Of a stretch of DNA of 64,000 nt, positions 54,574-63,696 are shown piece after piece; position 1 is the stretch's first letter; the number at the start of each line of letters is the position of its first letter. The stretch lies in NCBI RefSeq assembly GCF_003589595.1, contig NW_020653726.1:18558954-18622953 (forward strand), given 5' to 3'. A program made the position numbers and the translations under genes. Source of the DNA: Hyposmocoma kahamanoa. Taxonomy: Eukaryota; Arthropoda; Insecta; Lepidoptera; Cosmopterigidae. The notes under the pieces were generated by a model. It saw only the letters and a list, made by a program, of their open reading frames with translations, had not been told where the DNA came from and made no database searches.

Positions 54574-54738
54574 ATACCAAGTTGCAGGACGAATAAGTCG
54601 TGTGCTTGTCCAATTTGAATAAGAGACGCGCGTGTCCACAGAAGTTGTAGTCCCACTCCGAGCCTGAAAAATCTGAAGGGGCACTGCCACTGCGCACGTC
54701 CTAAGGCACAAGTTGACAAGTCCCATGTGCCTGTAAAT
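54574..54738 (-). mobile_element. SINE-A copy, diverged 3' half
   Basis: TACCAAGTTGCAGGACGAAT, AGTCGTGTGCTTG, GGGGCACTGCCACTGCG, GTCCCATGTGCCTGTAA. Truncated at the usual GTAATTTC point. Confidence 0.8.
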
Positions 54739-54790
54739 TAAAAAAATCAAAATTCTTTTATTTCCGACAAACATTACATACATAATCATA

Positions 54791-55401
54791 GCCGCTCACG
54801 CGATACATGCAGCCGTAGACGCATACCACACCTAGAGGTGCCGGTGATGATTTTATACCGATTTATCGGATATCGAAGTTATAATAGGTAAAAGAACTAA
54901 TACTAATTGCTATTTCGGTAACTACTCTAGCAAGCCATAAAGTTTTTAATGCCTGGGTCTGTCATTTAAAAAAAATAAACAACTTCAAAAATACGTCAAG
55001 ACAATCGTGTGTGTTATTGTTTGGGGTGGTGATTTCGGTGTTTATTTATTGAAAACATACCATAAGTAGCGTTTTTTAAGTTTACCCTGAATATAAATGT
55101 TTATAAACTATACTTTAAGGAGTAATTTCATGGTAAACGTTAGAACCACTCAAACGGAATATTATCATATTTATCAAAGTACACCAAAAATTTCATTAGT
55201 GCTTTTTAAGTGCAGGATTTGCGGTGTATTACTGCATTTTATTTGAGATGTTTTTGTTGGTAATACGGAGGGTATTTATTTAGCAATGCAGAATAATAAT
55301 TTTTATTTATAAAAACTTGTATTTAAACTGAATGATTTTCTAATTTGCAAAACCAAAAAAAACCGCCATTTTGCGGTAGGAGCAGCGCATCGCGTGAGCG
55401 G
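54791..55401 (+). mobile_element. MITE-2, second full-length copy
   Basis: 611 bp, collinear with 31741-32335. Starts GCCGCTCACGCGAT, ends ATCGCGTGAGCGG. The right flank is TTAT, but the left flank is CATA, so its duplication is mutated or altered. It carries a few small insertions relative to the other copy (AATATAAATGTTTATAAACT, ATTATCATATTTATC). Confidence 0.85.
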
Positions 55402-55499
55402 TTATAATAGCTACACAATTATATATGGAGTCTCATCAGGCTCTAACCTAAATAAAAAATAAAAACATAGCGCCCAAATTAAAAGCGAATGCAGTCTAC

Positions 55500-55612
55500 A
55501 TGCATGATCAGGCAGTCCACCGCACCAGCCACAACGCAAAGAATGCCTAATGATATAGCGAACGCGTGAGCTTCTGCGAACATGCCTGATGCACTGCAGC
55601 ACCGTGGCAATC
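55500..55612 (-). pseudogene. LINE reverse-transcriptase tail fragment
   Basis: The minus frame contains LFGLPRCCSASGMFAEAHAF, the same diagnostic block as the fragment at 6481-6740. Recognition is lost after AHAF because of frameshifts. It directly abuts a SINE-A fragment. Confidence 0.7.
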
Positions 55613-55702
55613 CAAACAATTTCACCAGCTCCCTTACCCTACAAAACGTAAACACTGTAATGCTCAGTTCACTGCTGGGTGGCAGAAATAGGTAAGGCAA
55701 AT
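55612..55702 (-). mobile_element. SINE-A 5' fragment
   Basis: CAATTTCACCAGCTCCCTTA, CACTGTAATGCTCAGTTCAC, TGGGTGGCAGAAATAGGTAA. Only this middle-to-5' block is present. Confidence 0.7.
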
Positions 55703-55910
55703 GCACCGTATACCAAGTGTTTGGAACCTTGTCGACATCCAAGTCCAGCTAGAGATATTCCCAAATTTACGTAACATAGAAGCTTATGACTTTAGTCATA
55801 AGTACATGCTGCTCTCCCACCGGATTACCACTGCTGTCATTTACGGAACTAATGGATGTACTTTGCAGAACAGCTTTTAGTTCTTTATGTAGAATAAGTT
55901 CGTGTGTATG

Positions 55911-56046
55911 TTAGCGTCACCTTTGGGACGGCTCTGCTCAGTGCCAGTTGGATGCCATGGACTCGGTGGAGCGAAAAGCAAAGAGACTAATTGGCAACGA
56001 CTCTCTTGTGGAGTCAAAGCTTTTAAGTTTTCATCATCACAGATGA
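55911..56046 (+). pseudogene. LINE reverse-transcriptase fragment
   Basis: Plus frame: HLWDGSAQCQLDAMDSVERK, AKRLIGNDSLVESKLLSF, HHHR, stop. HLWxGSAxxQLxxLDxVxRRAxRLIGD is the conserved block that precedes SLxHRRxVAxLxVFYR in jockey/CR1-like LINEs, so this piece sits just N-terminal of those at 6286 and 43336. Not the same copy as any neighbour. Confidence 0.78.
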
Positions 56047-56057
56047 GTACTTTAGTT

Positions 56058-56330
56058 TAGAAACAGTAGAGCTCATTGTGAAAGACCTTACCTATATCTG
56101 CAGTCAAGCACTAATGTGAACATTATTACATTACGATTTTCAAGAGCAAGTGTATTTGTACATAGGACATGGGACTTGTCAACCTACGTCTCAGATTGAC
56201 GGACGCAGTGGTAGTGCCCCTCAGATCTTTGCACTTAAAAGCTCTGAGTGGTATTGCAACTGCTATGGACAGGCGTGTCGCTTACCACCTGGCGCACAAC
56301 TTGTTCATCCCGTCACTTGATAATCATAAC
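56058..56330 (+). mobile_element. SINE-A copy, 5' start to 3' end
   Basis: AACAGTAGAGCTCATTGTGA, a diverged middle, ACATGGGACTTGTCAACCTA, CAGATCTTTGCACTTAAAAG, GGCGTGTCGCTTACCACCTG, CGTCACTTGATAATCATAAC. Present end to end apart from the tRNA-like head, with small deletions. Confidence 0.85.
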
Positions 56331-56624
56331 AAAAAAATTAATATTGTCAGTTTAATTATTACCAGGGCTTGATAATGATGAGAAGCTCTATGACTAATAT
56401 ATAATTCACATTGTATGGTGAGTGAGGGTGAATAGGTGTTGAGTGGGTATGAGTGACTAAGTGGATGCATAGTAAGTAATAAATTTTGTAGAGGTATTTG
56501 TCAGGTGAGATTGTGGCCAAACTTGTGTCTATTACTTATAAAAAGAAATCTAGTAACACAATCACTATGCTATAAATTTATTGCTAATCTGCAGAGTGGA
56601 AGCCTGATGATCAAACCTATCTCG

Positions 56625-57460
56625 GACAGTATCACACGATCATCATCAGTATCAACAACAGCCCGTCATAGTACACTGCTAGACATAGGACTCTCCCAAT
56701 GTGCACCATTTCACCCGACCCGCAAATCGTCACTCCATCTGGCCAGAAGGCGTACTACACGACGTTTGCGGAGCCGTGGTCTCTACTCACGAACTCGCTT
56801 CCCCTATCGGTTATCGGTTCTTCAACAGATATGGCCAGCGCACTGCCACTTCAGCTTGCTTATTTCTACCAGCTATGTAATGGCGCTGCTGGTGCTGGTG
56901 GCGTTCTGTAGACAGTAAAATTGCCTGGATAGAAGTAATATAGCTTGGTCCAAGGATAGTAATAGCCTCCGCAGTCCCCGCAGCCTCCATACGTCTTACT
57001 TAGCAAGTTTTAGCAGTTGAAAAGACGAAAGTTTGGTTTATAGGAATTTATTTAGTACAACAACAATATTAATTAAAATGTAAACGGTTCAAAAATATAG
57101 AAAAGTAGATGTTTTCGCTACCGCGATCGCAGAGAGAGTCACCGTGTTACGAAGCAAAATGATAAAGCGAAGGAAGATGGAACAATTCAAATTTAAAATT
57201 TAAATACAAGCAAAAGAAAAAATGATACGATACAAAAAGGTGAGCTGACAGTGTAAGGAGGTCACACCATCACAGCTATGTCGACGATCTTAGTTCTATG
57301 TCGGATAACCTCGTTCCGGAACTTGTCCTTCCATGAAACTCCGAGCATATCTCGTTCCATAGCTCGTTGAGCGAGTTTCAACTGGTAGACTAAACGTATC
57401 GTGAGTGTCCACGTCTCGGGTCCATATGTCATAACAAATAGAATGCACCTTTATTTTCAA
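56625..57460 (-). pseudogene. RTE-like LINE C-terminal region split by an LTR-like insert
   Basis: Minus strand. The upstream half (57273-57460) reads CILFVMTYGPETWTLTIRL, LAQRAMERDMLGVSWKDK, FRNEVIRHRTKIVDIA. The downstream half (56625-56875) reads SKLKWQCAGHI, stop, RTDNR, then RPRLRKRR, RWSDDLRVG and GESYV. Both halves are standard successive blocks of the RTE/jockey-type tail. It ends in a TGATGATG-like 3' tail (plus CATCATCAG near 56640). Several stops; dead before or after the insertion. Confidence 0.85.
56876..57272 (-). mobile_element. Solo-LTR-like element, copy 1, 6-bp duplication CAGCTA
   Basis: 397 bp beginning TGTAATGGCGCTGC and ending GGTCACACCATCA on the plus strand, i.e. TG...CA on both strands. 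CAGCTA is repeated at 56870-56875 and 57273-57278, and its removal rejoins the LINE. A possible polyadenylation signal (AATAAATTCCTATAAACC) lies on the minus strand near 57040. Size, TG/CA ends and duplication length fit a solo long terminal repeat. No primer-binding site or gag/pol sequence is attached. Confidence 0.78.
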
Positions 57461-57758
57461 ACTTTGCGGTATGGGTGACGAGAAAACTCAACGTAGTTTA
57501 CGAAACGCTGCCTAGCCAAGTAGGATCTGTATAACACAATCCGTATCCGATTTTCTTCTCGGAATCGGAACTAATACGAATCGAAGGTAGTGGTCTAGTC
57601 ATATTTATCTTAAACTTGTTATAAAAAATATTTCATTTCATTTGTTACATGTGATCCGTATTATTTTTACAACTTTCATGTGGTAAACTTAAAACCTTTC
57701 ACATGTGGCCCTATCATAACCAAGGACTCGATTTTGTTTCGAATATATTTCGTAGGGG

Positions 57759-58163
57759 TGTGGAGGTGCTGTTGATGCTGGGGGCGTTCTGGTGGATTAT
57801 AATGGTGTGTAGCCTGCTATCCAGTAATAGCCTCAGCAGCCTCCAACATCTTATTTAGTAAATTTAGCAATTCAAATGTCGAAAGTCCAGTTTATAGATA
57901 TTTAATCAGTTTTAACAAACGTAATCTTTATAATGTTAACTGTATAAATATAGCTAGTAAACGATTCAAAAAGATAAATAATGGTATGTTCGCTACCGCG
58001 GTCGCGCAGAGAGTGACAATAGAAAGAAACAAAATTAGAATGCGAGGTAAAATGGAACAATTTTAAATTTAAATATGAGTAGAAGAAGAAAAAACGATAC
58101 GATACGAATGGAGAGAGACGACACAAAAAGGTGGGATGACGGTATAGGGAGGTCACACCGTCA
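57759..58163 (-). mobile_element. Solo-LTR-like element, copy 2
   Basis: 405 bp, TGTGGAGGTGCTG...GGTCACACCGTCA, collinear with copy 1 (GGCGTTCTG, CGCTACCGCGGTCGC, TGGAACAATT, CAAAAAGGTG). No flanking duplication is visible (AGGGG at left, CAATG at right). It lies about 490 bases from copy 1 in the same orientation, with unique and LINE sequence between. Confidence 0.75.
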
Positions 58164-58452
58164 CAATGTGTGCTCAGAAAGGTCACTTTACAAACACATT
58201 CGCTATTCCTGCTTTCGCTATTCTTGCTGTCCGTAGTCCGTACTTATGTCATTGACTTACCACCCATTTACACGAGGCGCTTTGCATCAATCCTGGTGTT
58301 GAGCGCAAATACGGTCTGTGTTTCCCGAAAGCTACAATTTACTTCTATTCTAGCCTAGAACGATTAGGCATTTGCAAGATGTGTAATATCGATCACATCA
58401 TCCGCTTTTCACTAGTTGACATAATGATCAAGTGTTTAATTATTTTACACAC

Positions 58453-58751
58453 ATTATAATTATTAATACAAAGATCGAACACTCAGAAAAAATCTGCAAT
58501 AGATTTCTCATAGATGGCGCTACGACGAAAAAGTCGTTGAAAGACCAAGTACAAAGACACGACGCAAGCACATAGAAAAATTCGTGAGGTCCGTTGGTTC
58601 GTTCCGTGGCTTAGTTGGTATAGCGTCTGGCACGGTATGCAAGAAGACGTCGGTTCGAATCCAACCGGATCGAAGGAATTTTTTCTGAGTGTTTTTTCTG
58701 AGTGTTCGATCTTTGTATTAATAATTATAACAAACTAGTGGAGTAATTTCA
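58453..58751 (+). mobile_element. Family T element with tRNA-like core and 39-bp terminal inverted repeats
   Basis: The left arm 58453-58491 (TTATAATTATTAATACAAAG and onward) is a perfect inverted copy of 58692-58730. Between them are TAGATTTCTCATAGATGGCG and a tRNA-like segment at 58601-58675 with GGCTTAGTTGGTATAGCG (D-arm/A-box) and GGTTCGAATCC (B-box, 58652-58662). A 13-base direct repeat (TTTTTTCTGAGTG) sits before the right arm. The element therefore couples a polymerase III-type promoter with DNA-transposon-like ends. Confidence 0.75.
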
Positions 58752-59205
58752 CAAAAAATAATTGAATATCAATTCAATAAAAATTTAATTTACACACATT
58801 AATTTATAAAACATATACCATGTTTTTTAAATGGGACAGTATGGGGAAATCCGAAACCATAGAATACACAAGGAAACGAAGAAGAAACTTCTCTAAGAAA
58901 AAAAACCATTAAATCTTTTTTTTATGACAACAATTTTGGCATAATAATTTTTTTGGTCAAGCACGAGTTATCCATGAAAATGTCTATGCCGGAACAAAAG
59001 AAAAAAGACTAACGGTTCCTAAGACAGTTTCCTTGTATCTTCTGGAGTTTTGGATTTCCCCAAACAGTCCCATTAAAAAAAACACTAAATTTTGACGAAA
59101 ATTAATTATCACATCGTTTGTAATGAATATTTTGATGTTTTACTAACTATTGTTTTTTTATGAAATTACTCCACTAGTTTGTTATAATTATTAATACAAA
59201 GATCG
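58707..59205. repeat. ~500-bp palindrome with perfect 45-bp outer arms
   Basis: 58707-58751 is exactly the reverse complement of 59161-59205 (CGATCTTTGTATTAATAATT and onward to GGAGTAATTTCA). The interior is also inverted but diverged: ATGGGACAGTATGGGGAAAT at 58831 against the complement of ATTTCCCCAAACAGTCCCAT near 59056, with CACAAGGAAAC-type blocks following. Total arm length is about 190 bases. It is best read as two T elements joined tail to tail. Confidence 0.85.
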
Positions 59206-59220
59206 TATTCAAATAAAATT

Positions 59221-59292
59221 CCCTACGATCTGATAGGACTCAAACCTGCGTCTGTACCATAACAGGGTGACGGCTCTACCAACTGAGCTACA
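59221..59292 (-). mobile_element. tRNA-like head of the second, inverted T element
   Basis: Minus strand: TAGCTCAGTTGGTAGAGCCG (canonical D-arm and A-box) and GGTTTGAGTCC (B-box variant). The order matches the plus-strand T element, and the GATCTTTGTATTAATAA end follows. Of the tRNA-like pieces here its D-arm is closest to a real tRNA, but the anticodon stem is imperfect. Confidence 0.65.
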
Positions 59293-59304
59293 AAATAGAA
59301 AAAA

Positions 59305-59425
59305 ATAACGCTGAGTGCGCATAGACCCACACTAGGGAAACACTGTATCGCATGTGCTATGGACACATATAGACAATTACAAATAACAGTTCGGCTACGA
59401 AGGCAGGATCGAGTCAGCAGACCAT
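59305..59425 (-). mobile_element. SINE-B fragment, diverged
   Basis: ATAGACCCACACTAGGGAAA, CACTGTATCGCATGTGCTAT, GACAATTACAAATAACA, then GGCAGGATCGAGTCAGCAG. Internal deletion between body and head. Confidence 0.65.
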
Positions 59426-59474
59426 ACGAATTCTTTTATTCGTTTGTTACAAATGTTTGTTTTTAACGGATTTT

Positions 59475-59575
59475 TACCGTGGCGCTATCTTTGAGAAATC
59501 CATGACGCAGGTATGAATACTATCAAATCGAAGGATTTTTCTTTGTTTTCGATCTTTGTGTTAATAAATTATAAG
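59475..59575 (+). mobile_element. Family T fragment without tRNA-like part
   Basis: GTGGCGCTATCTTTGAGAAA, AAATCGAAGGATTTTTCTTT, TCGATCTTTGTGTTAATAAA. Same structure as the fragment at 17533, with the tRNA-like core lost. Confidence 0.68.
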
Positions 59576-59974
59576 AAAGTTAATAATTCATATTACAATT
59601 AGGACTTTCATATCTCGCTGCATTTCCGCGTACCGGAAAAAAATTAAGCATATATGGCGATACGAGATGCGGCGCGATCTCGAAAATCCCGGAAAAACAA
59701 GACTTTCGAAACTATTTCAGAAGTAGGTTTCCATTTTATATAAATTCTTATATAAAATTCTTTATTGCATAAAGAAAAGACACATAAAACACACGCTACA
59801 AATGACATATACAAATGTGAGCTTATCTCTAGAAGATATCTCTTCCAGCCAACCCTAGCCATGGTGTAAAAGTGAAGTCTGCGGGACTAATTATTGTACA
59901 ATATCCATATGCGTAGGCTAGACATTTAGGCGGTTATAACTTTAAATTAAGTTCTTTATTTACTCAAATTGGAC

Positions 59975-60235
59975 AGACAGCCGTGGTAGCCTAATAGTTT
60001 AACCAACGGTTTCTCTAGTAGAGGGTCGTATATTCAAAATTTAGTTCAGCATGAGCTTTTTGGTGAAGAAAAACATCGTTATGAAATCGGCTCACATCTG
60101 CAAAGCAATTTAATGATATGTGTGAAGTTCTCAATTCGTATTAGGCCCGCGTGGGAACCACATCCCAAGTCCTCTCATTGCGAGAAGAGGTTGTTCCCAG
60201 CAGTAATATACATATAGGCTAGTATTATTATTATT
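59975..60235 (+). mobile_element. SINE-C copy, tRNA-like head and RTE-like 3' end
   Basis: Head: GCCGTGGTAGCCTAATAGTT (A-box region), then AGAGGGTCGTATATTCAAAA (decayed B-box). Body: TTGGTGAAGAAAAACATCG, TGTGTGAAGTTCTCAATTCG, GGCCCGCGTGGGAACCACAT, CCTCTCATTGCGAGAAGAGG. 3' end: TTCCCAGCAGTAATATACAT, ATAGGCTAGTATTATTATT. The 3' block is shared with RTE-type LINEs, which presumably supply the reverse transcriptase. Confidence 0.85.
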
Positions 60236-60307
60236 AAATCAAATAACAAAATGAAAATTATTTTTCCATTTTCATAATGGATAGGTAAGAAACAAAGAGC
60301 GTTTAAC

Positions 60308-61499
60308 TAGTGTTGGGTCATGGAAATTTTTCCATTTTGAAAAAATCTTATTTATCAGGAAAATAAATATTTTTCCGGACATTTTTCCAACACTTTTCCT
60401 TTAATTTTCCACATTTGACGTTGACATCTGTCAAAAGTTGAAGTTACTGAAAGAAAACGATGGAGCCATTAAAAAGTTTTTTCGCTGTTGTGAAATCATG
60501 TTATATCTCGTTTTTCTTTATCGTACGACGTCACTGTCGTATGTCACGTTACATGTCGTATACCAATCACTGTTCACATACAATGATTCTCCAAAGCAAC
60601 AGTAGCCACGTGTCCAGTTTTATTAAAAAAGAAGCAATCATCTACTTAGAGGTACTTTGCACGCGCGCCACGTTGGTTTCGGCTCATCTCGAAAGACCCA
60701 TACGTTCGATTGCGGCTTTATTTTGGGATCGTAGCTATAAATCCATGTTTCGTCAGCTGTTACTATGTCCCGCACCAATTTGACGCCCCTTCGTTGAATC
60801 TGGTAAGCATGGCATTGCACCAAGTGACGCGATTCGTTTTTTGAGCCTAAGTAAAATTGTGTGGGACCCACCGAGAGCACACCTTTTTCACACTCAAATA
60901 TTTGTGTAGTATTGATTGTATGTGACTCATACCTATGCCTAAAGATGCTCGAATCTCATGGTGGTCTGTTTTGATCATATGGCGCACAGCATCGATGTTT
61001 TTCTTCTTCACAGCAGTGGACGGGCGACCAACACGAAATTCGTCACTGAGATTCACACGATCGCGTTTGAATTCTGCAAACCAGCTATAAATAGTCGTCT
61101 TGCATGGTGCTTCATTACCAAAAGCAGTTTGAAGCCGAGCAAAGCTCCACTGAGCTGTTAAATTACACTTAAAGTGGTAGAAAATCATACTACGAAATTT
61201 GTCACGAGTTAAATCCATGGAGATGTAGACAACCAATTTCTAAAATGATGCCACAATGTAAAAACAAGTGACAGTCAGAAGAAACAAACTGTATTCTACA
61301 GCCAAAGAGTTTCATTTTCAAATGTTGTAATTACTTTTTAAATATTGTTTATGTAAGTGGCCAGTTCTGGAAACTTATAGTGTGCCCCATGTAAACGTAG
61401 AACATAATATGAGCATTCGAAATTATATTTTTTAAATTTTTCGGTTTTTCTGCAAAAATTTCCAATATTTCAAATTTTTCGGAAAGTTACCCAACAATA
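60308..61499. mobile_element. hAT-like element carrying a nested mariner remnant
   Basis: Left end TAGTGTTGGGTCATGGAAAT and right end (reverse complement) TATTGTTGGGTAACTTTCC form inverted repeats. The flanks CGTTTAAC (60300-60307) and CCTTTAAT (61500-61507) agree at six of eight positions, fitting an old 8-bp duplication. The hAT part is A/T- and TTTTCC-rich at both sides (60330-60410, 61425-61490). The middle is occupied by the dead mariner. Confidence 0.65.
60460..61236 (-). pseudogene. Decayed mariner transposase, different lineage from 51007
   Basis: The minus-strand first frame (61236 to 60847) reads MDLTRDKFRSMIFYHFKCNL, LQTAFGNEAPCKTTIYSWFA, EFKRDRVNLSDEFRVGRPST, SRWVPHNFT. A frameshift near 60870 moves to the next frame with VTADETWIYSYDP, which holds the first catalytic aspartate, and SNVWVFRDEPKPT. 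After further frameshifts and a stop only short pieces remain (KTGHVAT, NSDWYTT). The second and third catalytic aspartates are unrecognisable, so it cannot be active. It is clearly diverged from the intact copy. Confidence 0.85.
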
Positions 61500-62639
61500 C
61501 CTTTAATACAGTTTCAGATAGAGAGATTTTGTTACTGCCGTTCTTCAATCTCCACAAATTATACTAAGATCCATGTTGAAATGTCCCCGTAACCAGAATC
61601 AAAAATGACTGTTGGTTTTGTAGATTTTCAATACTGTTCTATTAAGTGACTTAAGTTTCTAAAGTCTCGATATTCCCGAGACTAAAAACATCAGTGTTGA
61701 GTCTCGGAATAACAAAAAATTGTCGAGACTCGTAATTTTTGATTCCGAGATTCCCGGATGAAAGCCCTAATTACAACATACACGGTGAAATCCTGAATCG
61801 AACTACGAGTATGTTACTTTTTTACGTCAAATTAGTAAACGAAAAGACTAAATATTCAATATAAGTTTATTTTTTAAAATGTTTAATACAAAATTTTCTT
61901 TTTAATATCATAAGGAAAATTGTGAACAGCAGCTAATATTAACCAAAGAATGCTTTCAAAAACTTCAATTTCACAATCCACTTGATTTCATAATTTCCTT
62001 CCATACCTGCCCAAAATACAAAGACATAAAGAAATACAAACAAGACATCAAATCAACATTATCTTGTATTACGTAATTAGAGTCTTTTGTGCTGAGATCC
62101 ATCTCGGGAATTACAACGATATGCAAACTGCTCACAATCACGGTACTGTAATTTAAAATGTTGTGGATTTGTAAATTTTGGAATTAGCTAGATGTGTCTC
62201 TACTCTGTAATAATTGAGAATGGGAATAGAACAAAAATCTAAATGGTATATAAACGAATACGAAAAGCTGTATTGTTATTTCAATTTTAATTTTCTTAGC
62301 ATTGTAAAAATATTTGTATAAGAAAGTGACCTCATTTCCTTTTCACTAAGTTAATTTTTAGCGTTTGTTATTTTAATTTTCCAAGCAAATAAAACTTCTT
62401 ATGTTATTACCAAATTTGTACGAATATTTACAATACATAAGAACTGTTTAATTATTTTATTTCATTGAGTAATTTAAAAACGAACTTCGAAATTGAAATC
62501 ATCAAATTGTTCAAACCACATCCAGTCTCTATATATCTACGTGAGATTCCCTAGACAACCTATCCTGAGTCAGTTCCCAGAGGGCGTTAGTAATAAGTCT
62601 GTAATAAATGAGCGCCTCGCACAAAATATTTCAGTTCCG
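61500..62639. other. Unannotated stretch
   Basis: A small inverted repeat of TCTCGGAAT / GATTCCGAGA-type words lies at about 61665-61760. Otherwise AT-rich and unique. No gene recognised. Confidence 0.4.
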
Positions 62640-62930
62640 AGGATTGCCTTTACTCGAGCTCACTTAAGTGTGTGATTAAAGCCGTATTTATACCTACACT
62701 ACGGTCGATTTTGGGATACGGTTCTTAAGTGTATGGTTATGAAATTATTTAGTCCATTTTGGGATACCGATGCCTAATTGAAGTATATTGTTATGAAATT
62801 ATTGATCCATTTAAAGGTACTGATGGTCTAAGTGTATGGATATAAAATAATTTGGTCGATTTTGACATACTCATTCCTATTCATAGGTGCATATATTTAT
62901 GCAAAATTATTTGGTATATTAAGGCGATTA
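62640..62930. repeat. Degenerate ~54-bp tandem array, left part
   Basis: Four to five units share CTTAAGTGTATGGTTATGAA, ATTATTTAGTCCATTTTGGG, ATACCGATGCCTAATT. Units start near 62655, 62727, 62775 and 62829, and the last trails off at 62925. A matching right part lies at 63556-63695. Confidence 0.75.
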
Positions 62931-62932
62931 TC

Positions 62933-63265
62933 ACACTGCACCGCGCCCCGCGACGGAGCGCGTTACGCGGTATCACGCGCGCGGTGGCGGACACGCAGGT
63001 CTGCGTCTACGCGCGGCTTAATCTGCGCGGGGGCAACAGTCTAGCGACCCCGGGTCACTTAAAATACTCGCTTAACTTAAGAAAATACGAAGATAAATTT
63101 GGTCGATTTTCAATAGCAAATATAAATTTATCGACGTCCAGATCTATTGCAGAAAACGGGACATGTCCCTAAGCTTAAAAATCTGCGCGGTAGTGCGGAG
63201 CGCAGTGTGCTATATCCTGCGGTTCGCTGCGCCCCTCCGCGCGGGGGCGCGATAAAACCGCTGTC
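62933..63265. other. GC-rich, CpG-dense island split by array-like sequence
   Basis: Two blocks, about 62933-63050 and 63180-63265, are very CpG-rich (CACCGCGCCCCGCGACGGAG; CCCCTCCGCGCGGGGGCGCG). They are separated by AT-rich DNA containing an array-like word (AAATTTGGTCGATTTTCA). CACACTGC at 62933 and GCAGTGTG at 63205 are inverted and could be element ends with TA flanks. Alternatively it is a CpG island. Unresolved. Confidence 0.5.
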
Positions 63266-63371
63266 AGTGTCTTCGACGGCGCGTGTTTTCCATACAAACT
63301 GAGGCACTTCAGTACAACGCTAAAAAACGCAGCTACTATATATAATCACCTAAGTGTATGACTCTGCAATA

Positions 63372-63555
63372 CAGTGGCGAGGCTTGAAAATAGTTGTCAG
63401 TGAAGCTGGAGCAAAACAAACACAACTTATTAGCACACAAGGTACTAGTACACTTTAGTTCACCAGTTAACTTATACACTCAAAATTTATCACAAAATGA
63501 AATATTTAATAATACATGGAAAATTTTAGCCAGTTATATGGACACCTCGCCACTG
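63372..63555. mobile_element. Small hAT-like element, CAGTGGCGAGG ends
   Basis: 184 bp, starting CAGTGGCGAGG and ending CCTCGCCACTG, a perfect 11-bp terminal inverted repeat of hAT type. No coding frame. The flanks CTGCAATA and ATGAAATG do not match as a duplication. It interrupts the tandem array. Confidence 0.72.
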
Positions 63556-63695
63556 ATGAAATGATTAATTAAGTTTATAGATATAAAATAGTTTGGATTA
63601 CTGATACCTAATTCAAATGTGTAAATGTGAAATTATTTAGTCAATTGAGGAACATCCATTCTATGAGTGTATAATTATGAAATAATCAATTTTGT
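63556..63695. repeat. Degenerate ~54-bp tandem array, right part
   Basis: Two to three units: GTTTATAGATATAAAATAGT, TGGATTACTGATACCTAATT, then AATGTGTAAATGTGAAATTA, TTTAGTCAATTGAGG, and GAGTGTATAATTATGAAATA. Same unit as 62640-62930. Confidence 0.7.
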
Positions 63696-63696
63696 T

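Noticed and set aside
56505..56918. Plus-strand open frame of 137 codons
   Set aside because: It runs antisense to the RTE-like LINE tail and crosses the LTR boundary; its apparent arginine-rich part is the complement of the LINE coding block.
57759..58163. Mutator-type element with 9-bp duplication
   Set aside because: Copy 1 can be read with a 9-bp flank (CAGCTATGT), but aligning both copies places the ends at TGT...TCA, leaving a 6-bp duplication, which fits an LTR better.
58601..58675. Functional tRNA gene
   Set aside because: Good A- and B-box-like motifs, but a poor anticodon stem, and it is embedded in a repeated element.
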